64,000 nucleotides of DNA, taken from assembly GCA_965222645.1 (NCBI GenBank), contig OZ244968.1, forward strand, positions 1,178,001-1,242,000. The letters run 5' to 3'. Made by a program: the position numbers and the translations under genes. Position 1 is the stretch's first letter; every line of letters starts with the position of its first letter. Positions 45,150-55,400 of this stretch are shown piece after piece. The notes below the pieces were generated by a model. That model was not told where the DNA came from. It searched no databases and worked only from the letters and a program-made list of their open reading frames with translations. This DNA is from JABDMH01 sp965222645. GTDB taxonomy: Bacteria; Bacteroidota; Bacteroidia; Chitinophagales; Saprospiraceae.

Positions 45150-46001
45150 ATGGACCACAAGGGAAACATTGTTATCACTGGAACATCGTCAGGTATCGGA
45201 AAAGCCCTGGCCGAAAAATTCACCAGGGAAGGCTATCGTGTCTTTGGCAGCGTGAGGAAATTCCAGGACGCTGAAGACTTGAAAAGGGAATTGGGCTCTC
45301 TTTATGTTCCACTGGTCTTTGATGTAATAGATGAAGAAGCGGTTAGGTCAGCAATCACAAAAGTCAAAAACCAATTGACCAATGAAGGCATTGACCTATT
45401 GATAAATAATGCTGGAATATCTATACCGGGTGCATGTGCAATGATGAGCACCGATGACTTTAGACAGCAATTTGAAGTAAATCTTTTTGGATTGATTTCG
45501 GTCACAAATGCTGTATTACCATTATTAGGGGCAGAACGGAATTATCCATATCCAAGGGGAAAAATCATAAATATTGGTTCGGTATCGGGGCAGTTGTCCT
45601 ATCCCTTCATGGCTCCCTATTGCGCAAGTAAGGCCGCCCTGGAGGGGTACTCACATTCATTGCGAAGAGAACTCTTGATTTATGGAATCGATGTGATTAT
45701 TATCGGACCTGGACCAATAAAAACTCCCATTTGGGATAAGGTACCTGAAATCGAGGATGAGTACGGTGAAACGGATTACAAAAAAGCTATGATCAATTTT
45801 AAGGATATTATGCTGAAGGAAGGTGCAAACGGAATGGAAGCCGCAAAATGTGCATCCACAATCTATAAAATATTCACGAAAAAGAAACCGAAGACCCGTT
45901 ACGCAATATTAAAAAACAAGTTGACGGGCTGGACCATTCCAAGGTATCTGATTCCGGACAGGATGATGGATCGGGTGGTCAGGAAAATGCTCAAGCTCTA
46001 A
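45150..46001 (+). CDS. Short-chain dehydrogenase/reductase
   Basis: The 283-residue SDR has the NAD(P)-binding motif TGTSSGIGKAL, the NNAG motif (LLINNAGIS), catalytic Ser in NIGSVSGQ and the YCASKAA triad (Y-x-x-x-K). An Arg after the first strand (GSVRKFQ) suggests NADP preference. It is transcribed divergently from the riboswitch operon. No specific substrate can be assigned. Confidence 0.88.
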   Translation: MDHKGNIVITGTSSGIGKALAEKFTREGYRVFGSVRKFQDAEDLKRELGSLYVPLVFDVIDEEAVRSAITKVKNQLTNEGIDLLINNAGISIPGACAMMSTDDFRQQFEVNLFGLISVTNAVLPLLGAERNYPYPRGKIINIGSVSGQLSYPFMAPYCASKAALEGYSHSLRRELLIYGIDVIIIGPGPIKTPIWDKVPEIEDEYGETDYKKAMINFKDIMLKEGANGMEAAKCASTIYKIFTKKKPKTRYAILKNKLTGWTIPRYLIPDRMMDRVVRKMLKL

Positions 46002-46300
46002 GGTTCTTATTCTTCAGTACTCAATTCCACTATTAAGTCTTTAACGCTCTTGAACCCAAAAACGATCCTTAACCAATGCCGTTTATATATCTCATTATTT
46101 TTATGAATTGATACCTAATATCGATAATAGCGCTCCCAATATCTTTAATCAATTCTTGGGCTCCTGAGGTCCCGCAAAGTTATGCCGTCCTACTGGCACA
46201 TTGTCCAAACGCGCATAGATAAAGTCTTAATCGATCGAATCTAAACAAAATCATCCATAGTTTGTTTGTTTAAGTATATTTACATTTCATTAAACATATT
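46002..46300. other. Leader of the carotenoid operon
   Basis: This 299-bp AT-rich region precedes the CarH-like regulator gene. A promoter-like TATATTTA block lies near 46277-46284. No hairpin terminator or riboswitch is evident. Any CarH operator would be expected here; I could not delimit one. Confidence 0.35.
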
Positions 46301-47206
46301 GTGGGCAGTTACAACATTGCATTTCTGGAACGAATCTCAGGCATCAAGGCACACACTCTGAGAATATGGGAACAGCGATTCGGCATTCTCAGACCTAGAA
46401 GAAACGAGCACAATGTCAGGATATATGACGATGAACACTTGAAGAAGGTCCTCAATATCAAGATATTAATCGATGCTGGATATAAAATAGGTGAGATCAG
46501 CAAATTTGGGGATCTTGGCCTGATAGAGCATTCACTGGAGCTGCAGCAAAGTGATGAAACCTGGAAGCAACACGGATTACTTGATGATCTGACTTGTGCG
46601 GCTCTTTCCTACAGTACTGATTTGTTTGATGCAGTTTATAGTAAGGCGACTTCCAGACTGGGGCTTTACAAGACCTATCTGAATGTGATACACCCAATGC
46701 TAGTCAGGATGGGAATTTTATGGTCGAGTGACCAACTGCTAGCCGCACAAGAACATTTTATAAGCAATTTGATCAGGCAAAAGTTGTATGTAGCCATTGA
46801 TGGACTTCCCAAAAAAAAATCTAAAAAAGAATCTTGGCTCTTGTTTCTACCCGAGGATGAAGAACATGACATTGGTCTTCTCTTTGCCTCCTTTTTATTA
46901 CAACTGCATGGTCATGAGGTGATTTATTTAGGCAGCCGTGTTCCACTCCAGAATGTGCAGGAAGTACAGCAAAAAACATCATGTGATCATCATTTGATTT
47001 TTTTAGTTAAAAGAAGAAATATTCTTTCTACTCAGGAATTTTTAGAGGCGTGGATGCTTACTTGTCCCGGTGTCAAAAAAACAATATGTGCTGCTGATCA
47101 ACTATTAGCTGGAGTAGACATTCACTCGCGAATTCAGCATTTTAATGCCCCTGAGCCTTTTCATCATTGGGTAAGTACAAAACTGGGACAAACAGAAAAT
47201 GAATAA
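46301..47206 (+). CDS. MerR-family regulator with CarH/LitR-like B12-binding domain
   Basis: The 301-residue protein starts at a GTG. A MerR helix-turn-helix (residues ~3-70: FLERISGIKAHTLRIWEQRFGIL, RPRRNEHNVRIYDD) is followed by a helical bundle and a Rossmann-like cobalamin domain. The CarH features are conserved: Trp141 and Glu151-His152 (GILWSSDQLLAAQEHF), and ExHxxG with His189 (EDEEHDIGLL). In CarH these residues contact adenosylcobalamin and make DNA binding light-sensitive. It overlaps crtI by 8 bp. It is probably a light- and B12-dependent repressor of this operon. Confidence 0.88.
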   Translation: MGSYNIAFLERISGIKAHTLRIWEQRFGILRPRRNEHNVRIYDDEHLKKVLNIKILIDAGYKIGEISKFGDLGLIEHSLELQQSDETWKQHGLLDDLTCAALSYSTDLFDAVYSKATSRLGLYKTYLNVIHPMLVRMGILWSSDQLLAAQEHFISNLIRQKLYVAIDGLPKKKSKKESWLLFLPEDEEHDIGLLFASFLLQLHGHEVIYLGSRVPLQNVQEVQQKTSCDHHLIFLVKRRNILSTQEFLEAWMLTCPGVKKTICAADQLLAGVDIHSRIQHFNAPEPFHHWVSTKLGQTENE

Positions 47207-48692
47207 ATCGGTAGTCATAATAGGTGCTGGGATAGCAGGAATAAGTGCAGCTGCTCACCTGGGCAGACTAGGATACAGCGTTGATGTCTATGAGAAGAAC
47301 AGCACACCGGGTGGTCGTGCTCGCGTCTTTAGAGAGCAGGGATATACTTTTGATATGGGACCCAGCTGGTACTGGATGCCAGATGTAATAGATCATTTTT
47401 TCTCCCAATTTGACAAATCGATCGAAAACTACATCGACTTAGTCAGGTTGGATCCATCATTCACCATCATTCGCAGTGACTCAGACGTAATGGAAGTCCC
47501 AGCTGATTTTGAAAAACTCTGTGCTTTGTTTGAAAAGATGGAATCCGGAGCAGCAAAGAAACTAAGGTCATTCATGAATGCAGCGGAGACAAAGTACAAT
47601 GTGGGAATGCTTGATATGGCATATAAGCAGGGAGATTCCCTTGTAGAATTTATAAATGTCAAGTCATTAAGGGCCTTCTTTCAACTCGACCTTTTTACAA
47701 ACTTCCGAAAGTATGTCAAAAAATACTTTAAGGATCCCCGTATAATCCAACTTATGGAATTTCCAATATTATTCCTGGGAGCTCCACCACAAAAAACCCC
47801 GGCATTGTATAGCTTGATGAATTATGCCGGATTGAAATTAGGTACCTTTTATCCGAAAGGCGGTTTTAACAAATTAGTTGAGGCTATGAAGTCAGTAGCG
47901 GAGCAAGAGGGTGTGAAATTCCATTTTAATTCTACTGTGACCAGGATCAATACAAAGAGTGAACTGGTCAGTAGTATTGAGCTACCAGGCGCCGAGGTTC
48001 CAGTAGACCATTTGATTGCTGCAGGAGACTATCACCATATGGAGACTCTCCTCCAGGATGCCACCAAAAAGAATTATCCGGCGGCTTATTGGAACAAAAG
48101 GACATTTGCACCCTCTTGCCTTATTTTTTATCTGGGTGTGAAAAAAAAGATTCCAAGACTAGATCATCACAATTTATTTTTTGACAAGGATTTTGACAAA
48201 CACACGGATGCCATCTATCGCGAAAAGAAGTGGCCTCAGGATCCATTGTTTTACACTTGCTGTCCTTCTAAGACAGACAATACTCTTGCTCCCCCGGGTC
48301 ATGAAAACCTCTTTGTCCTCATCCCTGTTGCTTCAGGACTCAAGGACGAACCTGAAACCAGAAAATTCTATCTGAACTACATTATCAACCGCCTCGAAAG
48401 GTATACAAAAACAGAAATGCGAAAAAACATTCAATTCAGTAGATCCTATTGTATTGATGATTTTATCGAGGACTACAATGCCTGCCAGGGAAATGCCTAT
48501 GGGCTAGCCAACTCTCTAAATCAGACTGCCATCTTAAAACCAAAAATTAAAAATCGAAAATTAAAAAACATGTATTATGCTGGACAGCTAACAGTCCCGG
48601 GACCAGGATTACCTCCCGCAATAATTTCTGGCCAAATAGCTGCTCAATTATTATTCGACAACTCAAAAAAAATCAATGAAAAAGCTATTTGA
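47199..48692 (+). CDS. crtI: Phytoene desaturase (CrtI-type)
   Basis: The 497-residue flavoprotein starts with the FAD-binding motif VVIIGAGIAGISAAAHLGRLGY. It has the N-terminal GGRARVFREQGYTFDMGPSWYWMPD segment and the C-terminal carotenoid desaturase signature YYAGQLTVPGPGLPPAIISGQ. It desaturates phytoene to lycopene in carotenoid synthesis. The gene overlaps crtB by 17 bp. Confidence 0.93.
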   Translation: MNKSVVIIGAGIAGISAAAHLGRLGYSVDVYEKNSTPGGRARVFREQGYTFDMGPSWYWMPDVIDHFFSQFDKSIENYIDLVRLDPSFTIIRSDSDVMEVPADFEKLCALFEKMESGAAKKLRSFMNAAETKYNVGMLDMAYKQGDSLVEFINVKSLRAFFQLDLFTNFRKYVKKYFKDPRIIQLMEFPILFLGAPPQKTPALYSLMNYAGLKLGTFYPKGGFNKLVEAMKSVAEQEGVKFHFNSTVTRINTKSELVSSIELPGAEVPVDHLIAAGDYHHMETLLQDATKKNYPAAYWNKRTFAPSCLIFYLGVKKKIPRLDHHNLFFDKDFDKHTDAIYREKKWPQDPLFYTCCPSKTDNTLAPPGHENLFVLIPVASGLKDEPETRKFYLNYIINRLERYTKTEMRKNIQFSRSYCIDDFIEDYNACQGNAYGLANSLNQTAILKPKIKNRKLKNMYYAGQLTVPGPGLPPAIISGQIAAQLLFDNSKKINEKAI

Positions 48693-49506
48693 TGATCTTT
48701 CAATCAAGTTTAGTGAAATTACCACAAAAAAATACAGCACAAGCTTTTCTTTAGGCATAAGATTCTTACATCCTAAACTCAGAAAACCCATTTACAATAT
48801 TTATGGTTTTGTAAGATTTGCAGATGAAATTGTGGATTCATTCCACGGCTTTCCCAAGAAGTCTTTATTGAAAAAATTCGAAAACGATACGTTTGAAGCC
48901 ATTGAAGATCATATAAGCCTGAATCCCATTCTCAATGCATTTCAGGCTACAGTAAACAAATACAATATTGATCACGGCCTAATCAGTACCTTTCTGGAGA
49001 GCATGGAAATGGATTTGATGCAAAGTGTTTATGACAGGGAGCAATACGAAAAATATATATTGGGATCTGCAGAAGTTGTGGGGCTGATGTGTCTACAAGT
49101 CTTTTTGCACGAGGATCCGGGACAATACGAAGGCCTGAAGCCATTTGCGATGAGGCTTGGGGCTGCATTCCAAAAAGTGAACTTTCTCCGCGATCTCAAG
49201 GAAGATCAAGAAAACCTCGGTAGAAGTTATTTCCCCGAACTCAATGTGAGGTCACTAAGAAAGAATGACAAGGTCAGGATCGAGGAGGAGATTGAGGAGG
49301 ATTTTGAGATTGCCCTTGAAGGCATCAGACGCCTTCCACGATCATCCCGGAGGGGTGTTCATCTGGCCTATCTCTATTATAGAAATCTATTTCGAAAGAT
49401 TAAGACCACATCGGCCGACCACCTCATGTCAAAGCGAGTTCGAATTTCAAATGCTAGAAAAATATTGATTCTTCTATATAGTTACTTTAGACCACAACTT
49501 CACTAG
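48676..49506 (+). CDS. crtB: Phytoene synthase (CrtB-type)
   Basis: The 276-residue enzyme condenses two geranylgeranyl diphosphates to phytoene. The first Asp-rich motif is FADEIVDSF (DxxxD), and the second is NFLRDLKEDQENLGRSYFP. Other family features are KKYSTSFSLGIRFL and AEVVGLMCLQVF. It overlaps crtI at its start and precedes crtZ by 26 bp. Confidence 0.95.
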   Translation: MKKLFDDLSIKFSEITTKKYSTSFSLGIRFLHPKLRKPIYNIYGFVRFADEIVDSFHGFPKKSLLKKFENDTFEAIEDHISLNPILNAFQATVNKYNIDHGLISTFLESMEMDLMQSVYDREQYEKYILGSAEVVGLMCLQVFLHEDPGQYEGLKPFAMRLGAAFQKVNFLRDLKEDQENLGRSYFPELNVRSLRKNDKVRIEEEIEEDFEIALEGIRRLPRSSRRGVHLAYLYYRNLFRKIKTTSADHLMSKRVRISNARKILILLYSYFRPQLH

Positions 49507-49532
49507 CGAGCCCCTATAAAAATCACGAATAT

Positions 49533-50000
49533 ATGGAGACAATATCTTTCAATCTCATTTGTTTTGTTGCGGCTTTCCTTTCGATGGAAGGTCTTGCATG
49601 GTTTACACATAAATACATAATGCACGGTCTACTATGGACCCTTCACCGGGATCACCACCAAAAAGAGGGTTACAGTTTTTGGGAAAGAAATGATTTGTTT
49701 TTTCTGGTATTTGCCCTTCCTGGCATCCTATGCATCTATTATGGAATTAGTACATTCTCTCCGATTTTTTGGATTGGCCTGGGGATAACCTCATATGGCT
49801 TCACTTATTTTCTTGTCCACGATGTTTTCATTCATCAGCGTATAAAGTGGATTCGGCAGATTAATCATCCTTACTTTCGAGCGATAAGAAAGGCGCACAA
49901 AGTGCATCACAAGCACCTAGTACGGGAAAATGGCGAGTGCTTTGGAATGCTTTGGGTACCCTTAAAATACTTTCGCGAGGCACGCCAGGTAAAAACCTAA
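49533..50000 (+). CDS. crtZ: Beta-carotene hydroxylase (CrtZ-type)
   Basis: The 155-residue membrane protein has the His-rich di-iron motifs of the fatty acid hydroxylase superfamily: HKYIMH, HRDHH, HDVFIHQR and HKVHHKH. It hydroxylates the beta rings of carotenoids, giving zeaxanthin-type products. The next gene starts 1 bp after its stop. Confidence 0.93.
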   Translation: METISFNLICFVAAFLSMEGLAWFTHKYIMHGLLWTLHRDHHQKEGYSFWERNDLFFLVFALPGILCIYYGISTFSPIFWIGLGITSYGFTYFLVHDVFIHQRIKWIRQINHPYFRAIRKAHKVHHKHLVRENGECFGMLWVPLKYFREARQVKT

Positions 50001-50001
50001 A

Positions 50002-50700
50002 ATGTCTACTTATTTATTTATCAATCTTGCTGCGGTCAGTATTCCCTTTTTGTTTTCCTTCCACAACCGATTGCGATTTCACAAAGAATGGTATCGATTC
50101 TTTCCGGCTGTTCTATTGGCAGGTTCACTATTTATCGCATGGGACATTGCATTTACCAGGATGGGCATATGGGGTTTTAATCCGCGATACCTGACTGGTG
50201 TTTACCTTTTTGATTTACCGCTTGAGGAAATACTTTTTTTCCTTTGCATCCCCTATGCCTGTATCTTCACATATCACTGTCTTGACCAGCTGGTCAAGGT
50301 AAGACCATTGAGAAACCTGTTTCCACATTTTGGTTATGTTTTCTTCACCCTCACCGGTATTGCGGGCATGCTTTTCCTGGAGAAATGGTACACTCTAACC
50401 GCCTTTATTGCACTGGGGGTTTTAGGCTTATTTACGTCGAATAAGAGCTGGATGCCAACATTTTTCTTCACATACTTGTTCCTTCTAGCACCCTTCCTCC
50501 TTGTCAATGGCATATTGACAGGCACCGGGATTGATCAACCAATTGTCTGGTACAACAACACGGAAAATCTAGACCTGAGAATTGGGACAATACCCATCGA
50601 AGATTTCTTCTATTCGATGCTCATGCTTTTGTCTTATACACTGCTCTACGAAAGTTTAAAGAAGAAATCAGACAAGGAGAAGTCGCACTCTATGAAATAG
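50002..50700 (+). CDS. Lycopene cyclase, CrtYcd-type membrane protein
   Basis: The 232-residue protein has about seven membrane helices. The family-typical motifs are FIAWDIAFTRMGIWGFNPRYLTG starting near residue 48, PLEEILFFLCIPYACIFTY and the repeated second half IGTIPIEDFFYSMLMLL. This is the small membrane lycopene beta-cyclase, built from two related half domains fused in one chain. Together with CrtI, CrtB and CrtZ it gives a beta-ring hydroxycarotenoid. The gene converges on the sigma factor gene with an 11-bp overlap. Confidence 0.9.
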   Translation: MSTYLFINLAAVSIPFLFSFHNRLRFHKEWYRFFPAVLLAGSLFIAWDIAFTRMGIWGFNPRYLTGVYLFDLPLEEILFFLCIPYACIFTYHCLDQLVKVRPLRNLFPHFGYVFFTLTGIAGMLFLEKWYTLTAFIALGVLGLFTSNKSWMPTFFFTYLFLLAPFLLVNGILTGTGIDQPIVWYNNTENLDLRIGTIPIEDFFYSMLMLLSYTLLYESLKKKSDKEKSHSMK

Positions 50701-51241
50701 AATGCATTTCAAAATAGTGTAAGACATACTGTTTAGCCCTTGCCAAATGAACTTTCACAGTGTTTTTGGAAATGCTTAATTCAGTAGAAATGTCTGATAA
50801 ATCTTTGCCTTTAAAATATCTCAGTACAAAGACCTTCTTCTGTTGAGGGCTCAATTCCGTTAAAGCCTGATCAATAACACGGGCATTCTGCTGCGAAAAA
50901 AATCCATTTTCCAGATGCCCCTTATTTTGTGCCTGGTAGTTTCTGACAAATTTTTCTGTGAGTTGCTTTCTCCTCGCCACTTTTTTGAGGTAGTTCCAGG
51001 TAAAATCACGTGTGATCTTTAAGAGAAGTGGTTTTATTGGTCGATCCGGATCGACCTGATTCTTGATTTGCCACAATCTTATAAAAACATCAGAAACGAT
51101 CTCTTCAGATACCACGGTTGACTTAGTAAACGCATAGCAATATCCAAACAATGAGCCAGAATACTGCTCATAAAGTCGATTGAAGCTTCCAACATCGGCA
51201 TGCTTCAAACCAGTCAACAGATTGTCCTCTTGGTAACTCAT
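50690..51241 (-). CDS. ECF-type RNA polymerase sigma factor
   Basis: The 183-residue sigma-70 family factor has region 2 (FNRLYEQYSGSLFGYCYAFT, SEEIVSDVFIRLWQ) and region 4 (LTELSPQQKKVFVLRYFKGKDLSDISTELSISKNTVKVHL). It is divergent from the FecR gene and close to a SusC/SusD pair. This is the common Bacteroidota arrangement in which a sigma/anti-sigma pair controls the outer membrane transporter. Confidence 0.93.
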   Translation of the reverse strand: MSYQEDNLLTGLKHADVGSFNRLYEQYSGSLFGYCYAFTKSTVVSEEIVSDVFIRLWQIKNQVDPDRPIKPLLLKITRDFTWNYLKKVARRKQLTEKFVRNYQAQNKGHLENGFFSQQNARVIDQALTELSPQQKKVFVLRYFKGKDLSDISTELSISKNTVKVHLARAKQYVLHYFEMHSIS

Positions 51242-51404
51242 CTATCCTCGTTCTAGTGTTGAAAAAGGATTTCCCTCATGAAATATAACGAAAAGATTTA
51301 AAAAAATAACAGCGTTGGGTAATTCTTTTGCCATCTAATGTTGGATTTTCTCTGTGTTGCATAAGCAACATAAGTGATTGTGCGATGCATGCCAGTCTAA
51401 CTTT

Positions 51405-52379
51405 ATGAAGGAAAATTTGCTTGAAAAGCTGTTTAATAATGAGTGCACTGAGGAAGAGCTGCGTATCCTCTTGCACTTGATTCGTCGCGATGATACTCCG
51501 CCATCGTCCCTCATTATGGATAAACTCTGGGACCAGATGGCTGAACGTGGAGGGGAACACTACTGCGATACCGATGGGACTAGAAAAGTGATTCTGGACA
51601 GGATCGTCACAATGGAAAGCAATCACGGGATAAAGAAGGATGACGTAACAAAGGTCAGACGGCGTTGGGTCTTTATCAGGTCTGCCGCTGCAGCACTCGT
51701 TGTCCTGGTAGGTGCTTACTTGTGGACATTGCCAGGTCAGGAGCATATTATAACGGCTTATGGAGAGTGGCAAAGCCTTACATTATCCGATGGGTCTAAA
51801 GTGCAACTCAATGCCAATTCATCCCTGACCTATGATAAAGAATGGCAGGATGTAAAAAACAGAGAGATTTGGCTGGAAGGGGAGGCTTTTTTTGAAGTGG
51901 AAGAGAAATTGTCAAGGCAGAAATTTAAGGTAATTACTGATGACATAGTGGTGGAGGTCTTAGGTACTTCTTTTAATGTAAACACAAATAATGAAAAGAC
52001 AACGGTCTTCCTGGAGGAAGGCTCTATCAGGCTTTATCTATCCGAGCTGGATTCCAGTCTGATGATGCAAGAGGGAGATCTTATAGTTTACTCAAAAAAA
52101 AGTAAGAGAATAATGAGGAATCACAAGGAAAAAGTTGTAAGCCGCACTTCCTGGAAAAATGGGGTTGTGAGATTCCAAAATCAGGCACTTCGTGACGTTC
52201 TTCAGAAAATCGAAAATATTTACGGAGTAAATTTCGTAGTGAATCCACCTGAAGTCAATAGTAGGCGCATCAGTTTTCCCTTGCCTATAGATAATCTGGA
52301 AAAAGCGATTCTCATTTTAGATAAGACTTTGACGGGTTTACAAATCGAAGAACACGATGGGCAATACCATATAAAATAA
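51405..52379 (+). CDS. FecR-family anti-sigma factor
   Basis: I start at the ATG at 51405 (324 residues). An N-terminal cytoplasmic anti-sigma part (LLEKLFNNECTEEELRILLHLI) is followed by one membrane helix (SAAAALVVLVGAYLWTL) and the periplasmic FecR domain (YGEWQSLTLSDGSKVQLNAN, REIWLEGEAFFEVEEK, VLGTSFNVNTN). It also has a DUF4974/STN-like C-terminal part (RDVLQKIENIYGVNFVV). It should relay the SusC signal to the adjacent ECF sigma factor. Confidence 0.93.
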   Translation: MKENLLEKLFNNECTEEELRILLHLIRRDDTPPSSLIMDKLWDQMAERGGEHYCDTDGTRKVILDRIVTMESNHGIKKDDVTKVRRRWVFIRSAAAALVVLVGAYLWTLPGQEHIITAYGEWQSLTLSDGSKVQLNANSSLTYDKEWQDVKNREIWLEGEAFFEVEEKLSRQKFKVITDDIVVEVLGTSFNVNTNNEKTTVFLEEGSIRLYLSELDSSLMMQEGDLIVYSKKSKRIMRNHKEKVVSRTSWKNGVVRFQNQALRDVLQKIENIYGVNFVVNPPEVNSRRISFPLPIDNLEKAILILDKTLTGLQIEEHDGQYHIK

Positions 52380-52409
52380 CTGCACTCCACCAGTCAATAA
52401 AAAAAGCAA

Positions 52410-55400
52410 ATGATTCTATTAAAAAAAACAAATTGGCAAATTATGATCCGGATTAAACTATGGAATTTGGTAGTTGTGGTATTATTGGCAGCCACGACGC
52501 CCTTTAAAGCAGCTGAAGTTCCAGATGCATTGGTGCCTATGACAAAGGTGCTTGAGGAAATGAGCGAAACTTTCGAAGTCTTTTTCTCTTATGAAACCAA
52601 AGTACTCAATGACATTGAAGTAGATTTTGAATTTGTAGCGGGCGAGAGTCTCGAAATGGCGATCGACAGATTGCTGAAGCAGACAAACCTCCGGTACGAA
52701 TCCATTGACACGAAGTTTGTCATCATTTACAAAGATGATAAAGCGGGCAATCGTACGGCCAAAAAATTGAGAAAAAGAATTATGAAGCTAGGCAAGCTGG
52801 AAAAGCGAAGTAATGTGAGCATTCAGCCTAAAAGTCATTCCAATGAAATCAAATTTCAGACTGTAGCTCAGTCCGCATTGGAAATTTTGAAAAGGGTGAC
52901 CATAAGTGGAACCGTGACAGATGATACAGGAGAACCATTGATCGGAGTAAACGTGGTCGTAAAGGGGACTACAGTCGGTACTGCAACTGATTTTGATGGA
53001 TCATACTCGCTCGATGCACCGGATGATGCCACAACGTTGGTGTTTTCATACACTGGCTTTAACACAGAGGAAGTTGCTATCGACGGGAGAACTATTATAA
53101 ATCTGACCATGAGTACAGATGTAAGACAACTCAACGAAGTTGTCGTCACTGCTCTTGGGATCGAAAAAGACCAAAAGACTCTGGGTTATGCTGTGTCACG
53201 GATACAACCTGACGAATTAACGGAAAACCGATCCTCCAAATTTATGGACGTCCTGCAAGGAAAAGTGGCCGGTGTAAATGTTACGAGTCTGGGCTCCGGT
53301 GCGCAAGGCTCCAGTAAAATAAGAATACGGGGTGTATCCTCATTTGGTGGAAATAACTCTCCACTTATTGTCATCAACGGTGTTCCCATTGACAATACAA
53401 ATTTTGGTGTAAGACGCAGCAGCAACAGTGCCGGCAGAAATAGACGTTCCGATAGTGGAGATGGACTAAGTAGTATCAACCCCGATGATATCACCTCGAT
53501 GAATATTTTGAAAGGTGGAGCGGCGTCCGCCCTTTACGGGTCGAGAGCAAAGGACGGCGTCATCATGATTACTACTAAAAATCGATCAGACGGCAATGGA
53601 TTGCAAGTGGAGTTTAATTCAAATTACACACTCGATGTGCCGCTTGATTATACGGATTACCAGTATGAATATGGACAAGGTGAAGGTGGGGACCGGCCTA
53701 CATCACCGGGACCTACATCAGGTGTCTGGAGTTTTGGAGAAAAAATAGATCCCAATACTACCCACATTTTATTCGATGGCATCGAGTTGCCGTATGTTGC
53801 CCAGCGCAATAAAGTGCGAGATTATTATCGCAATGGATATCAATGGAATAATACGCTCACGATATCTACCGGTGGAGAGACCGGAGGGATGAGTCTATCG
53901 CTTTCAGACTTTAACAGTGATGTCATTTTGCCGGGATCTAAATATGACCGGCAGACCATAAACTTCGGATTTACTCAGCGGTCAGGTAAATTTAATATTT
54001 CCGGAAATATTAATTATTCCCATGAGGACCGAAAAAATCCGCCCAATATTGCCGAGCAAGATTACAGTCCAGTTGTGATTTATACGTTATCAACCACAAT
54101 GCCTATGGACGTCCTGCGCGATAATGCTTTTGATGAAAATGGAGATGAAATAAAGTATTCGAGATTTACAAATAGAACCAATCCGTATTTTGCATTATCG
54201 AGATTCGAAAATAATCTGCGAGACAGGGTTTATGGCAATCTCACTGCCCGATACAATATTACCGATTGGCTCTTCCTCCAAGGTCGGGTAGGTCAGGATT
54301 ATTATACAAGAGATGTGGAATACAACCTTCCACACGGATCACAACGTCAGTCCTCTCCCCCACCCGGTTTTCAAAACGGACAATATGTGCGGGATATCAG
54401 GAGATTTAGAGAGATTAATGCCGACTTCCTGGTCGGGGCAGAAAGGGAGTTTGGAGATTTCGGACTTGTGGTAAATGCCGGTGGTAACCAAATGTACAGA
54501 CGCAACGATATTAATACTGAGCTGGGAGAATTGTTTTTTACCCGGGGACTTTACACCATCGGAAACGCAAGTAAAGTCACTCCCAATTATGATCTTGCCG
54601 AACGACAGGTAAATTCGCTTTACGGGTCTGCAGAGATTTCTTTCAAACGCTATATTTTTCTCAATGCCACGGTGAGAAACGACTGGTTCTCTACATTATC
54701 ACCTGAAAACAGAAGTATTCTTTATCCGTCCATCACGGCGAGCTATATTTTTTCAGATGCTTGGTCCAATGTCCCAAGTTGGCTATCGTTTGGTAAAATC
54801 CGTGTAGCCTATGCAGAGGTGGGTAGCGACACCGATGTGGCTCCATACGCCGACAATTTGTTCTACAGCATTAATCCGCAATCATTTGACGGGATTCCTG
54901 TGGGAGGCATAAATGCGGGAACAGTACCAAATAAGAATCTGAAGCCGATGCGCGTAACTGAAAAGGAGATCGGTGTGGAATTAATTTTGTTTGAAAATGT
55001 GAGATTTGAGGCTTCTTATTACGACAAATTGTCGTCAGATCAGATCTTAAGTCGTCAGATTTCGGATGCCTCCGGATTTGGCACAGAGCTGATCAATGCC
55101 GGAGAAAGCAGGAATCGTGGTTTTGAGACATTCATAAACTTTTCTCCAATAAAATCGCCATCTTTTGAATGGCAGACAGGAATAAATGCCACCTACAATA
55201 CATCTGAGGTACTGAGTCTTGGTGAGAGCGTAGGAGATGATGAACAATTTATCCGTGTGGGCAGAGCAGACTTTCACGGGGAGTTGAGGCAAGTTGTAGG
55301 AAAACCTATGGCACAACTTTATGGTTGGGGATATGCGCGCGATGCACAGGGTCGGCAGATATTTAATAAAAACACAGGGAGGCCTGTACGGTCAAGTGAG

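Noticed and set aside
51276..51773. Leftward 165-codon frame upstream of the FecR gene
   Set aside because: It is antisense to the FecR reading frame, which has clear domain matches.
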